A DNA stretch of 9,927 nucleotides from Burkholderiales bacterium (GTDB taxonomy: Bacteria; Pseudomonadota; Gammaproteobacteria; Burkholderiales; SG8-39): contig DAIDTN010000051.1 in NCBI GenBank assembly GCA_027457185.1, forward strand, positions 1-9,927. Reading direction: 5' to 3'. Positions 1 through 4,840 of the stretch are shown piece after piece; position 1 is the stretch's first letter, and every line of letters begins with the position of its first letter. The notes under the pieces are model-generated. The model searched no databases. It had not been told where the DNA came from and saw nothing but the letters and a program-made list of their open reading frames with translations. The position numbers and the translations under genes are program-made.

Positions 1-19
1 CCCCCCCCCGCCCCCGCGG
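1..19. other. G/C homopolymer at the window edge, probable assembly artefact
   Basis: Positions 1-9 are nine C in a row, then G, then five more C. On the minus strand this makes the last visible codons of the PAS sensor gene read as five consecutive glycines, directly after a well-conserved PAC-type ending (WVWVLSRG). In this family that point normally continues with a varied segment such as RVVxRD rather than poly-glycine. The likeliest explanation is a poly-G sequencing or contig-end artefact, so the final four or five residues of that gene should not be trusted. This is inference from the family pattern. Confidence 0.55.
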
Positions 20-1344
20 CTGAGTACCCAGACCCAGTCTCCTTCGGTCATCTTCAGACGGTACTCGATGCGGTACAGCGGACGCAGGCCCTGGATGCAG
101 TCGGCCAGCGCCTGGCTTACCGCATCGGCGTCGTCCGGATGCACCATACACGCCATTTCATCCAGCGCAATATAGCGCTCGCGCGGCTCGCCGCCAGTCA
201 TCTGCGCCAGCGCCGCGTCCAGATAAAGCGTGCCGCGCCTGGCGTCCCACTCCCAGATGGAAATGGCCGACGACTGCATCGCCAGATCGAGCCGCTCCTT
301 GGTTTGCCGCAGCGCCGCCTCGGCGCGCTTGCGCTCGGTGATGTCGCCCATGCCGATGATGATTCCGTCCTGCGGCTTGGCCGAGTCGATCGCGCGGCTG
401 TCGGTGGACACCCATATCGAAGTGCCGTCCTTCCGGCGCAGCTGCAGCTCGGCGGAATAGTTCTCGCCGCGCGCGAGAAGCCCATAGGCGCGGCTGCCCG
501 GCTGCATGAAATCCTCTTCTGACGGGAACCAGACGCGGGTGGACTGGCCGGCGATTTCATCTACCGTATAACCGAGGATCTCGGCAAAGCGCCGATTGCC
601 TTTCACCACGGCGCCTTGGCTGACAAACGCAATTCCGACCGCTGCGGTATCGAAAATCAGCTGCTGCTCGGTCAGCGCCGAAGTCAGGGATTTTTCGGCG
701 ATACGCAGTTTCTTAAGCAGCACCGTGTTCTCGTGGCCATAAGCCAGGGTTTCAATCAGCGCCAGGTGGTTGGACAGGTACAAGCCCAGCAGCACGCTCG
801 TGAACACCAGCATCAACAGGCCGGTCGATGCATTGAGTCCGCCACCAAAGGTAAACAACATTGCGACCATAGGCGCAAGAATGGGCAGGATGAAGCTGGC
901 AAAAGCCTTGGGGCTGGGCGCGAGCGAGGGCGGCAGACCCATGGCAATGCTGCTGATCAGGAACGTGACGGAAATCTCCTGCAGCGAGCTCGGGCCATGG
1001 CCGATAAACATCAGCGCCAGGCCCCAGCCCGCCCCGATCAGCGCGCTGGCCACGCAAAAATAATTTTCCCACTGGGCCGCATCCTCCGCCGGCGGCTGAA
1101 TGCGGCGATATACCCGCGCCATGGCGTAGCGCACAGTGCTGGCCACGGTGAGCCAGACGAACCAGCTCACAATCAGGCTGATACCGATGTAGCCCCACAA
1201 TGCAAATGCCGTGACGCACGCGGCCACGAGAATGATGGGCACATCGGTGCCCGACAGCCGGTAGAGCATGGAGACCCGCTCGGGCAGGTACTCGACCGAG
1301 GACATGGAGGCCAGCCGAGCACGCAATTTCGCCGTAAAAATCAC
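1..1344 (-). CDS. Membrane-anchored PAS-domain sensor protein (partial, C-terminus beyond window)
   Basis: The minus-strand frame is open for 448 codons from GTG at 1344 to the window edge, with no stop. The GTG follows a good Shine-Dalgarno sequence (GAGGAAGG, 8 nt upstream), and the frame is closed by a stop about 60 bases further upstream. Residues about 34-72, 94-115, 121-140, 147-168 and 173-195 are hydrophobic and form roughly six membrane helices. A short linker helix follows, then a first PAS domain at about 225-335 ending in a PAC signature (IGMGDITERKRAEAALRQ), and a second PAS domain of PAS_3 type starting near 350 (ISIWEWD, VHPDDADAV). The missing C-terminus probably carries the output domain (GGDEF, GGDEF-EAL or histidine kinase), but nothing visible decides which. 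The ligand is unknown. The gene is divergent from the adenosyltransferase gene, with a 283-bp gap between them. Confidence 0.85.
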   Translation of the reverse strand, partial: MIFTAKLRARLASMSSVEYLPERVSMLYRLSGTDVPIILVAACVTAFALWGYIGISLIVSWFVWLTVASTVRYAMARVYRRIQPPAEDAAQWENYFCVASALIGAGWGLALMFIGHGPSSLQEISVTFLISSIAMGLPPSLAPSPKAFASFILPILAPMVAMLFTFGGGLNASTGLLMLVFTSVLLGLYLSNHLALIETLAYGHENTVLLKKLRIAEKSLTSALTEQQLIFDTAAVGIAFVSQGAVVKGNRRFAEILGYTVDEIAGQSTRVWFPSEEDFMQPGSRAYGLLARGENYSAELQLRRKDGTSIWVSTDSRAIDSAKPQDGIIIGMGDITERKRAEAALRQTKERLDLAMQSSAISIWEWDARRGTLYLDAALAQMTGGEPRERYIALDEMACMVHPDDADAVSQALADCIQGLRPLYRIEYRLKMTEGDWVWVLSRGGGGG

Positions 1345-1627
1345 CTTGGGATCCTTCCTCTGCGCAGCTTCGCAACCGTCCGCGCGATTTATTGTGCGCA
1401 ATTATTCTACTATGATTCAACGGCCGTCGACCCAGTCCGGGAGCACAATATAGCCCGTCCCCGCGGGGTTTGGAAGCACGCGTAAGGCGTCCCCACCCTC
1501 CGCTACTGCTCATCGCGGCTGAAACTGCGAGCAGCGCCGCAGCGATTTGCGCTCCTCCTATCCGGCGTTCGCGGATATTCCTGCGCTTTGCGGTACAATT
1601 TCTACACACACTTTTCCGCGGAAGCGC
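1345..1627. promoter_or_regulatory. Divergent intergenic region with weak promoter signals
   Basis: This 283-bp gap separates two divergent genes and must hold both promoters. For the plus-strand gene, TACAAT at 1594-1599 is a good -10 match (5 of 6) and would place transcription start near 1606, about 22 nt before the ATG; no convincing -35 sits upstream. For the minus-strand gene, TAGAAT (1409 to 1404) is a -10 candidate in an AT-rich patch, again with a poor -35. A perfect 10-bp palindrome CCCCGCGGGG lies at 1459-1468. I see no small gene, tRNA or recognisable cobalamin riboswitch here. Confidence 0.35.
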
Positions 1628-2206
1628 ATGGGCCACCGTCTTACCAAAATCTATACTCGAACCGGCGACACTGGCGAGACGGGCCTAGGCGACGGGTCGC
1701 GCGTGCCCAAGGACAGCCCGCGCGTGCACGCGCTGGGCGAAATCGATGAGTTGAATTCAGCGATCGGCCTGCTGCTCGCGGAGGAGTTGTCCGCCGATAT
1801 GCGCGCGGCGCTCGCCGGCATTCAGCACGACCTGTTCGACCTGGGGGGTGAAATCTGCATTCCCGGAAACGCCAGCATGAGCGAAGCCCGGGTCGCGCAC
1901 CTGGAGACGCTGCTGGATGGCTACAACCGCGATCTGCCGCCACTGAAGGAATTCATATTGCCAGGAGGAACGCGTCAAGCGAGCCTGGCGCACCTCGCGC
2001 GCACCGTGTGCCGCCGTGCGGAGCGCGCGCTGGTGTCGCTCGCGCGCGCCGAACCGGTCGGAGCCGCGGCCCGAAAATATCTGAATCGCCTGTCCGATCT
2101 GCTGTTCGTTTTGGGCCGGGCGCTGAACCGCGCAGGCGGCGGCAGCGATGTGTTGTGGCAACCGGGTAAATCGACGGAAAAATCGATGCGGGGGCGGACG
2201 AAATGA
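1628..2206 (+). CDS. PduO-type ATP:cob(I)alamin adenosyltransferase
   Basis: This 192-residue protein transfers the adenosyl group of ATP to cob(I)alamin, making coenzyme B12 (adenosylcobalamin) in the cytoplasm. The family signatures appear in order: N-terminal ATP-binding segment KIYTRTGDTGETGLGDG (residues 7-23), FILPGG (109-114), the arginine-rich helix RTVCRRAER (125-133) and YLNRLSDLLFVLGR (151-164). Length is normal for bacterial PduO-type enzymes. The ATG at 1628 is chosen because MGxRLTKIYTRTGD is the usual start of the family; an in-frame ATG at 1547 would add 27 residues unlike the family and would run through the likely promoter. It is the only plus-strand gene. No propanediol or ethanolamine genes are nearby, so it is probably a general B12-salvage enzyme rather than part of a microcompartment operon. 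A cobO symbol would confuse it with the unrelated CobA/CobO family. Confidence 0.95.
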   Translation: MGHRLTKIYTRTGDTGETGLGDGSRVPKDSPRVHALGEIDELNSAIGLLLAEELSADMRAALAGIQHDLFDLGGEICIPGNASMSEARVAHLETLLDGYNRDLPPLKEFILPGGTRQASLAHLARTVCRRAERALVSLARAEPVGAAARKYLNRLSDLLFVLGRALNRAGGGSDVLWQPGKSTEKSMRGRTK

Positions 2207-2246
2207 CAACGACGGCGGCCGCCTGGAACCGTTGAATCCTGCGTCG

Positions 2247-2260
2247 GGCCGCTGCCGGCC
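2247..2260. terminator. Weak hairpin between convergent genes
   Basis: GGCCG (2247-2251) and CGGCC (2256-2260) form a 5-bp stem with a CTGC loop in the 54-bp gap between the convergent adenosyltransferase and cNMP-binding genes. Only TTAATT follows it, so it lacks a proper U-run. The position suits a bidirectional terminator, but the structure is weak. Confidence 0.2.
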
Positions 2261-2791
2261 TTAATTGCCCTCCTTGTCCATGAGGCTTACCAGCTTGATG
2301 CTGGTCTGGCGCAAGCGCTGCGACAGCATCAACACCAGTTCCATCAGGATTTTTGCGCCCAGAATCGGCTGTTCCAGAATAATGCGCGCCAGATTCTCGC
2401 GCGACAGCACCGCAATCACGCAAGGCTCGGCAGCTACGCAGGTGGCAAAGCGCGGTTCGCCGTCTATCATGGACATTTCGCCCAAGGTCTTGCCGGCATT
2501 GACCGCCGCGATGAGCTTGGGCGTGTTCCAGCGATCCTGCTTGAATACTTCCACGCTGCCCTCGATCATCAACAGCATGAAATCGCCTTGTTCGCCTTCA
2601 TGGATGATCTCCTGGCCAGGCCCGGTGCGGTAGACCTGCATGAAGTGGCTCATCAGCCGGATTTCCGCCATGTTGAAGTTTTCGAACAGCGGCGAATAGC
2701 TGATCATGCGATGCATTTTCACCGCGAATTGCGTCGCATCGCCGAGGTATTCCAGGTGCGCCAGGAGATCGTGTCTGCCGTCTTCAGCCAT
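2261..2791 (-). CDS. Stand-alone cyclic-nucleotide-binding domain protein
   Basis: This protein of 176 residues contains one Crp-type cNMP-binding beta-barrel. The barrel runs from about residue 30 (SYSPLFENF) to 140, and the phosphate-binding cassette is at about 103-119 (LGEMSMIDGEPRFATCV) with the expected Gly-Glu pair (104-105) and Arg114 for the cyclic phosphate. The remaining C-terminal 40 residues are one helical stretch with no helix-turn-helix or other output domain, so it is probably a regulatory partner rather than a transcription factor. The ligand (cAMP, c-di-GMP or none) cannot be read from sequence. An in-frame GTG at 2860 would add 23 proline- and alanine-rich residues, but it lies upstream of the transcription start implied by the promoter at 2863-2891, so ATG 2791 is preferred. 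Neither start has a strong Shine-Dalgarno sequence. Confidence 0.82.
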   Translation of the reverse strand: MAEDGRHDLLAHLEYLGDATQFAVKMHRMISYSPLFENFNMAEIRLMSHFMQVYRTGPGQEIIHEGEQGDFMLLMIEGSVEVFKQDRWNTPKLIAAVNAGKTLGEMSMIDGEPRFATCVAAEPCVIAVLSRENLARIILEQPILGAKILMELVLMLSQRLRQTSIKLVSLMDKEGN

Positions 2792-2862
2792 GGTGTGCCA
2801 GTCCGATACAGGCGGATCGGGCGGGGCCGGGAAGGACCCGCCTGCGAGCGCGGCGTCCACCG

Positions 2863-2891
2863 ATTATGCCGAAACCGGGGATTAAGCTCAA
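2863..2891 (-). promoter_or_regulatory. Sigma-70-type promoter for the cNMP-binding gene
   Basis: On the minus strand, TTGAGC (2891 to 2886, 4 of 6 to the -35 consensus) is followed by exactly 17 bp and CATAAT (2868 to 2863, 5 of 6 to the -10 consensus). Transcription would start near 2856, about 65 nt before the ATG at 2791. This argues against the upstream GTG start at 2860. It also suggests the gene is transcribed separately from aroG. Confidence 0.5.
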
Positions 2892-2988
2892 ATCAAGTTT
2901 CCGCCCGCCGGATCGACCACAAGGTGACACGACACCCTGCGGCGCCGTCTGCGCCCTGCGCGCCGGATCGGGCAATCGCACCGAAGCG

Positions 2989-4059
2989 CTAGTCTTCGGC
3001 CTCGTGCACCAGGCGGCGCTTGCGCACCGCCTCGGCCAGGCGCCCGAGCATCTTGACGCTGTCGTCCCAGCCGATGCAAGCGTCGGTAATGGACACGCCG
3101 TAGGCGAGCGGGCTTGCCGGCACCAGGTCCTGTCGCCCGGGATGCAGATGCGATTCCGCCATCACACCGATGATGCGGTCGTCGCCGGCACTTATCTGGC
3201 CGGCGACGTCGGTGCAAACCTCGATCTGGCGCTGGTAGTCCTTGGAGCTGTTGGCATGAGAAAAATCGATCATCAGTCGTTGTTCCAGCCCGGCCGCCGC
3301 GAGTTGCCTCGCCGCCGCTTCCACGCTGGCTGCGTCATAGTTGGGCTTAGGCCCGCCGCGCAGGATCACATGGCAGTCCTCGTTGCCGTTGGTGGAGACA
3401 ATGGCCGAATGCCCGGCCTTGGTAACCGAAAGAAAATGGTGCGGTTGGCGCGAAGTCTTGATTGCGTCCACCGCGATGCGAATATTGCCATCGGTCCCGT
3501 TCTTGAATCCGACCGGGCAGGACAGGCCCGAGGCGAGCTCGCGATGCACCTGTGATTCGGTCGTGCGCGCGCCGATCGCGCCCCAACTCACCAGGTCAGC
3601 GATGTACTGCGGAGTAATCATGTCGAGATATTCCACGCCGGCCGGCACGCCCAGCTCGTTGATGTCGAGCAGCACGCTGCGCGCCAGTCGCAGACCTTCG
3701 TTGATGCTGAACGTGCCGTCCAGCTGCGGATCGTTGATCAGACCCTTCCAGCCTACGGTGGTGCGCGGTTTCTCGAAATATACGCGCATCACAATCAGCA
3801 ACTCGGCTGCATGTCGGGCCTTCTCCTGCGCCAGGCGCCGCGCATACTCCAGGGCCGATTTGGGATCGTGGATGGAGCACGGACCGATGATTACCAGCAG
3901 CCGGTCGTCGGCCGCGTGCAGTATGCCGTGTATGCCCTGGCGCGCCTCGTAGGTGACGCGCTCCGCCGCCTCCGAAACCGGAAACTCACGGATCGCGTGC
4001 GAAGGCGGCGCGAGTTCCTTGATTTCGCGGATACGGACGTCGTCAACCTTGTGGGTCAT
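2989..4059 (-). CDS. aroG: 3-deoxy-7-phosphoheptulonate (DAHP) synthase, class I, AroG type
   Basis: This enzyme condenses phosphoenolpyruvate with erythrose 4-phosphate to DAHP, the committed step to chorismate and so to Phe, Tyr and Trp. The 356-residue length fits the E. coli-type class I (AroI-alpha) family. Visible motifs are the metal-site segment IIGPCSIHD with Cys61, at the same number as in E. coli AroG, the substrate-binding KPRTTVGWKG, GARTTESQVHRE, GFKNGTDG and the C-terminal SITDACIGWDD. The stretches EYLDMITPQY and FLSVTKAGHSAIV resemble the Phe-sensitive AroG rather than the Tyr-sensitive AroF (FVGINQ), so feedback by Phe is plausible but inferred. The ATG at 4059 is preceded by a perfect AAGGAG with 5-nt spacing (4070 to 4065). 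The frame stays open to an ATG at 4254, but that part is untranslated leader. The gene lies behind an aromatic leader peptide and terminator and is probably controlled by attenuation. Confidence 0.96.
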   Translation of the reverse strand: MTHKVDDVRIREIKELAPPSHAIREFPVSEAAERVTYEARQGIHGILHAADDRLLVIIGPCSIHDPKSALEYARRLAQEKARHAAELLIVMRVYFEKPRTTVGWKGLINDPQLDGTFSINEGLRLARSVLLDINELGVPAGVEYLDMITPQYIADLVSWGAIGARTTESQVHRELASGLSCPVGFKNGTDGNIRIAVDAIKTSRQPHHFLSVTKAGHSAIVSTNGNEDCHVILRGGPKPNYDAASVEAAARQLAAAGLEQRLMIDFSHANSSKDYQRQIEVCTDVAGQISAGDDRIIGVMAESHLHPGRQDLVPASPLAYGVSITDACIGWDDSVKMLGRLAEAVRKRRLVHEAED

Positions 4060-4064
4060 GATTT

Positions 4065-4070
4065 CTCCTT
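4065..4070 (-). promoter_or_regulatory. Strong ribosome binding site that fixes the aroG start
   Basis: AAGGAG (4070 to 4065 on the minus strand) stands 5 nt before ATG 4059. It is the best Shine-Dalgarno sequence in the window and decides against the in-frame upstream ATGs at 4254 and in the region 4144-4152, which have no comparable site and would add residues absent from AroG proteins. Confidence 0.85.
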
Positions 4071-4222
4071 GATACCGGTAAGTCCGCGGCCGCTCACTAG
4101 CGTCTGCCGGCGTTGGCGGAATTGTAGGGCGTGCAATGGCGGTCATGGACATAGCTTGATCTCGGCTAACAAAAACGAATTCCCCGGTACTCAGCGCATC
4201 GCGAGGCACGAGCCTCAAAACA

Positions 4223-4247
4223 GCCCGCGCTAGCTCTATGCGCGGGC
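4223..4247 (-). terminator. Second hairpin in the aroG leader, possible tandem terminator
   Basis: GCCCGCGC and GCGCGGGC (arms 4240-4247 and 4223-4230) form a perfect 8-bp GC stem with a 9-nt loop. On the minus-strand RNA it is followed by UGUUUUG, a short and imperfect U-run. It starts 11 nt after the main leader terminator. It could be a back-up terminator or simply a stable leader structure. Confidence 0.4.
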
Positions 4248-4258
4248 GGTCCATAAAT

Positions 4259-4296
4259 GAAAAAACCGCCAGGCTGTAGGCGCTGGCGGTTTTTTC
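4259..4296 (-). terminator. Intrinsic terminator of the aroG attenuator
   Basis: The arms 4259-4272 and 4283-4296 pair perfectly over 14 bp (CCGCCAG against CTGGCGG, flanked by A6 and T6 and closed by a G-C pair), with a 10-nt loop. A run of six U follows the GC part on either strand, so it could work in both directions. On the minus strand it lies 20 nt after the stop codon of the aromatic leader peptide and about 200 nt before the aroG start. That is where an attenuator terminator belongs, not where a terminator of the upstream gene (ending at 4514) would be expected. Confidence 0.9.
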
Positions 4297-4315
4297 GGGA
4301 TGTTTGGGCGCGAAC

Positions 4316-4384
4316 CTAGCTCAATCCCTCCGCCAGCGGCTGGGGAAAGTAAAAGTAAAACCAAAAAGCGTACGCGCCGTTCAT
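4316..4384 (-). CDS. Aromatic leader peptide of aroG (22 residues)
   Basis: ATG at 4384 to TAG at 4318-4316 encodes 22 residues. Residues 5-13 read YAFWFYFYF, followed by Pro: three Tyr, one Trp and four Phe. Seven aromatic codons are consecutive (residues 7-13). The design parallels the E. coli PheL leader (Phe runs ending in FP) and TrpL (tandem Trp), but mixes all three aromatic amino acids, which fits a gene that feeds all three branches. All four Phe codons are TTT and all three Tyr codons are TAC, notable in a GC-rich genome. Only a weak GAGA element precedes the ATG. The peptide itself probably has no function: its translation is the sensor. The gene is too short for ordinary gene finders and overlaps the attenuator pairing segment A. 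Confidence 0.88.
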   Translation of the reverse strand: MNGAYAFWFYFYFPQPLAEGLS

Positions 4385-4404
4385 GTCGAATGTCTCAGGT
4401 ACGG

Positions 4405-4434
4405 ATTCAAGCACGAATCCTGCTCGCTTGGCAA
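4405..4434 (-). promoter_or_regulatory. Candidate promoter of the aroG leader transcript
   Basis: TTGCCA (4434 to 4429, 5 of 6 to the -35 consensus), an 18-bp spacer and TTGAAT (4410 to 4405, 4 of 6 to the -10 consensus) would start transcription near 4398. This gives an untranslated lead of about 14 nt before the leader-peptide ATG. It is the best-placed sigma-70-like pair between the stop codon of the upstream gene (4514) and the leader peptide. Confidence 0.5.
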
Positions 4435-4442
4435 GTCTTGCC
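4430..4442. promoter_or_regulatory. Palindrome overlapping the leader -35 box, candidate operator
   Basis: GGCAAG-T-CTTGCC is a perfect 6+1+6 inverted repeat. It covers five of the six bases of the proposed -35 element at 4429-4434. A repressor bound here would block RNA polymerase. It resembles neither the TyrR box (TGTAAA-N6-TTTACA) nor the TrpR operator. Its role is inferred only from symmetry and place. Confidence 0.35.
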
Positions 4443-4454
4443 TGCCGCAGACCT

Positions 4455-4487
4455 CGCGCGCGGCTGCTCGCAATTCAGCTGCGCGCG
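4455..4487 (-). other. GC-rich hairpin after the YdhR-like gene
   Basis: The arms CGCGCGCGGCTG (4455-4466) and CAGCTGCGCGCG (4476-4487) give a 12-position stem with one non-Watson-Crick position and a 9-nt loop. It lies 26 bp after the stop codon of the upstream gene. No U-run follows on the minus strand, so it is not a standard intrinsic terminator. It may protect the 3' end of the alaS transcript or help separate it from the aroG leader. Confidence 0.35.
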
Positions 4488-4513
4488 GCATCGTCGTGGG
4501 CAATCACGCACAC

Positions 4514-4831
4514 TCAGAAGCTCGCGATCCTGCCCTGCTCGTTGTCCACCAATACCGGCGTGTCGACGTATACGACCTCGGGATCGTTGCCGTATTTGCC
4601 CTTGACGAAGGCCCTCCACTCCGGCGTGTACACGCGCTCGGCCGCCTGGCGCGACTCCCACAAATAGATGCCGCCGGCGCGCATGCCATCCTCGGTGAGA
4701 AAATAGTTCTTGCGCAGCAAACCCGGCATGCCCAAGTACTTGGGCGCGGTGGCCTTGAACGTCGCCGTCGCCTGATCCAGCGTCTGCTTCTGCGGCAGCT
4801 TGAAACTGACGATCGCAATGACTTTACTCAT
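4514..4831 (-). CDS. YdhR-like small alpha/beta-barrel protein, putative monooxygenase
   Basis: This 105-residue protein resembles the YdhR family of dimeric ferredoxin-like alpha/beta-barrel proteins. The recognisable segments are a first strand (VIAIVSFKLP), the helix and turn ATAPKYLGMPGLLRKNYFL (residues 28-46) and GGIYLWESRQAAERVYTPEW (53-72). Homologues are called putative monooxygenases because the fold matches the ActVA-Orf6 and YgiN types, but no substrate is established, so the function stays open. The ATG at 4831 is preceded by GGGAGG, 4 nt away. That Shine-Dalgarno sequence is built on the alaS stop codon (TAG at 4843-4841), and only 9 bp separate the two genes, which implies cotranscription and probably coupled translation with alaS. 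There is no signal peptide or membrane segment. Confidence 0.85.
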   Translation of the reverse strand: MSKVIAIVSFKLPQKQTLDQATATFKATAPKYLGMPGLLRKNYFLTEDGMRAGGIYLWESRQAAERVYTPEWRAFVKGKYGNDPEVVYVDTPVLVDNEQGRIASF

Positions 4832-4840
4832 GCTGCCTCC

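Larger units (their letters stand above)
4259..4398 (-). promoter_or_regulatory. Transcription attenuator of aroG (antiterminator versus terminator)
   Basis: Three related segments on the minus-strand RNA give two exclusive folds. Segment A, CGCUGGCGG (4338 to 4330), is in the last third of the leader gene. Segment B, CCGCCAGCG (4289 to 4281), is the 5' arm of the terminator. Segment C, CUGGCGG plus U6 (4272 to 4260), is the 3' arm. A pairs perfectly with B over 9 bp (antiterminator), and B pairs with C (terminator). A ribosome that reaches the leader stop codon at 4318-4316 would cover most of segment A, so B pairs with C and transcription ends. A ribosome stalled at the earlier aromatic codons (around 4375-4358) leaves A free to capture B. 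The pairings are read from the sequence; the regulation is inferred by analogy with trp and phe attenuation. Confidence 0.85.

Noticed and set aside
616..1485. Long plus-strand open frame opposite the PAS sensor
   Set aside because: Its product is rich in Gln, His and Arg with no domain, the typical antisense image of a membrane protein gene. The minus-strand frame has helices, two PAS domains, and a good ribosome site.
1547..1627. Upstream in-frame ATG for the adenosyltransferase
   Set aside because: It would add 27 non-conserved residues and would translate the TACAAT promoter element at 1594-1599; the family start is at 1628.
752..1636. Long minus-strand open frame in another register of the PAS gene
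   Set aside because: It is a shifted reading of the same gene, rich in Gly, Arg and His, crosses the promoter region and resembles no family.
2214..2223. GGCGGCCGCC palindrome between the convergent genes
   Set aside because: Short palindromes of G and C are expected by chance at this base composition, and nothing else supports a site.
4060..4254. N-terminal extension of AroG from ATG 4254 or the in-frame ATGs near 4150
   Set aside because: AroG proteins start at MTHKVDDVRI-like sequence, where a perfect AAGGAG is found. The extra residues match nothing in the family and begin inside the terminator hairpin region.
4260..4296. Terminator read simply as the end of the alaS-YdhR operon
   Set aside because: It lies more than 200 bp beyond the last stop codon, with a promoter and aromatic leader gene in between, and its 5' arm is complementary to the leader gene. 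An attenuator explains the arrangement better, though it may also stop readthrough from upstream.
4475..4513. Small minus-strand GTG frame of 12 codons after the YdhR-like gene
   Set aside because: No ribosome site, no notable composition, and it ends in the GC-rich hairpin; most likely chance.
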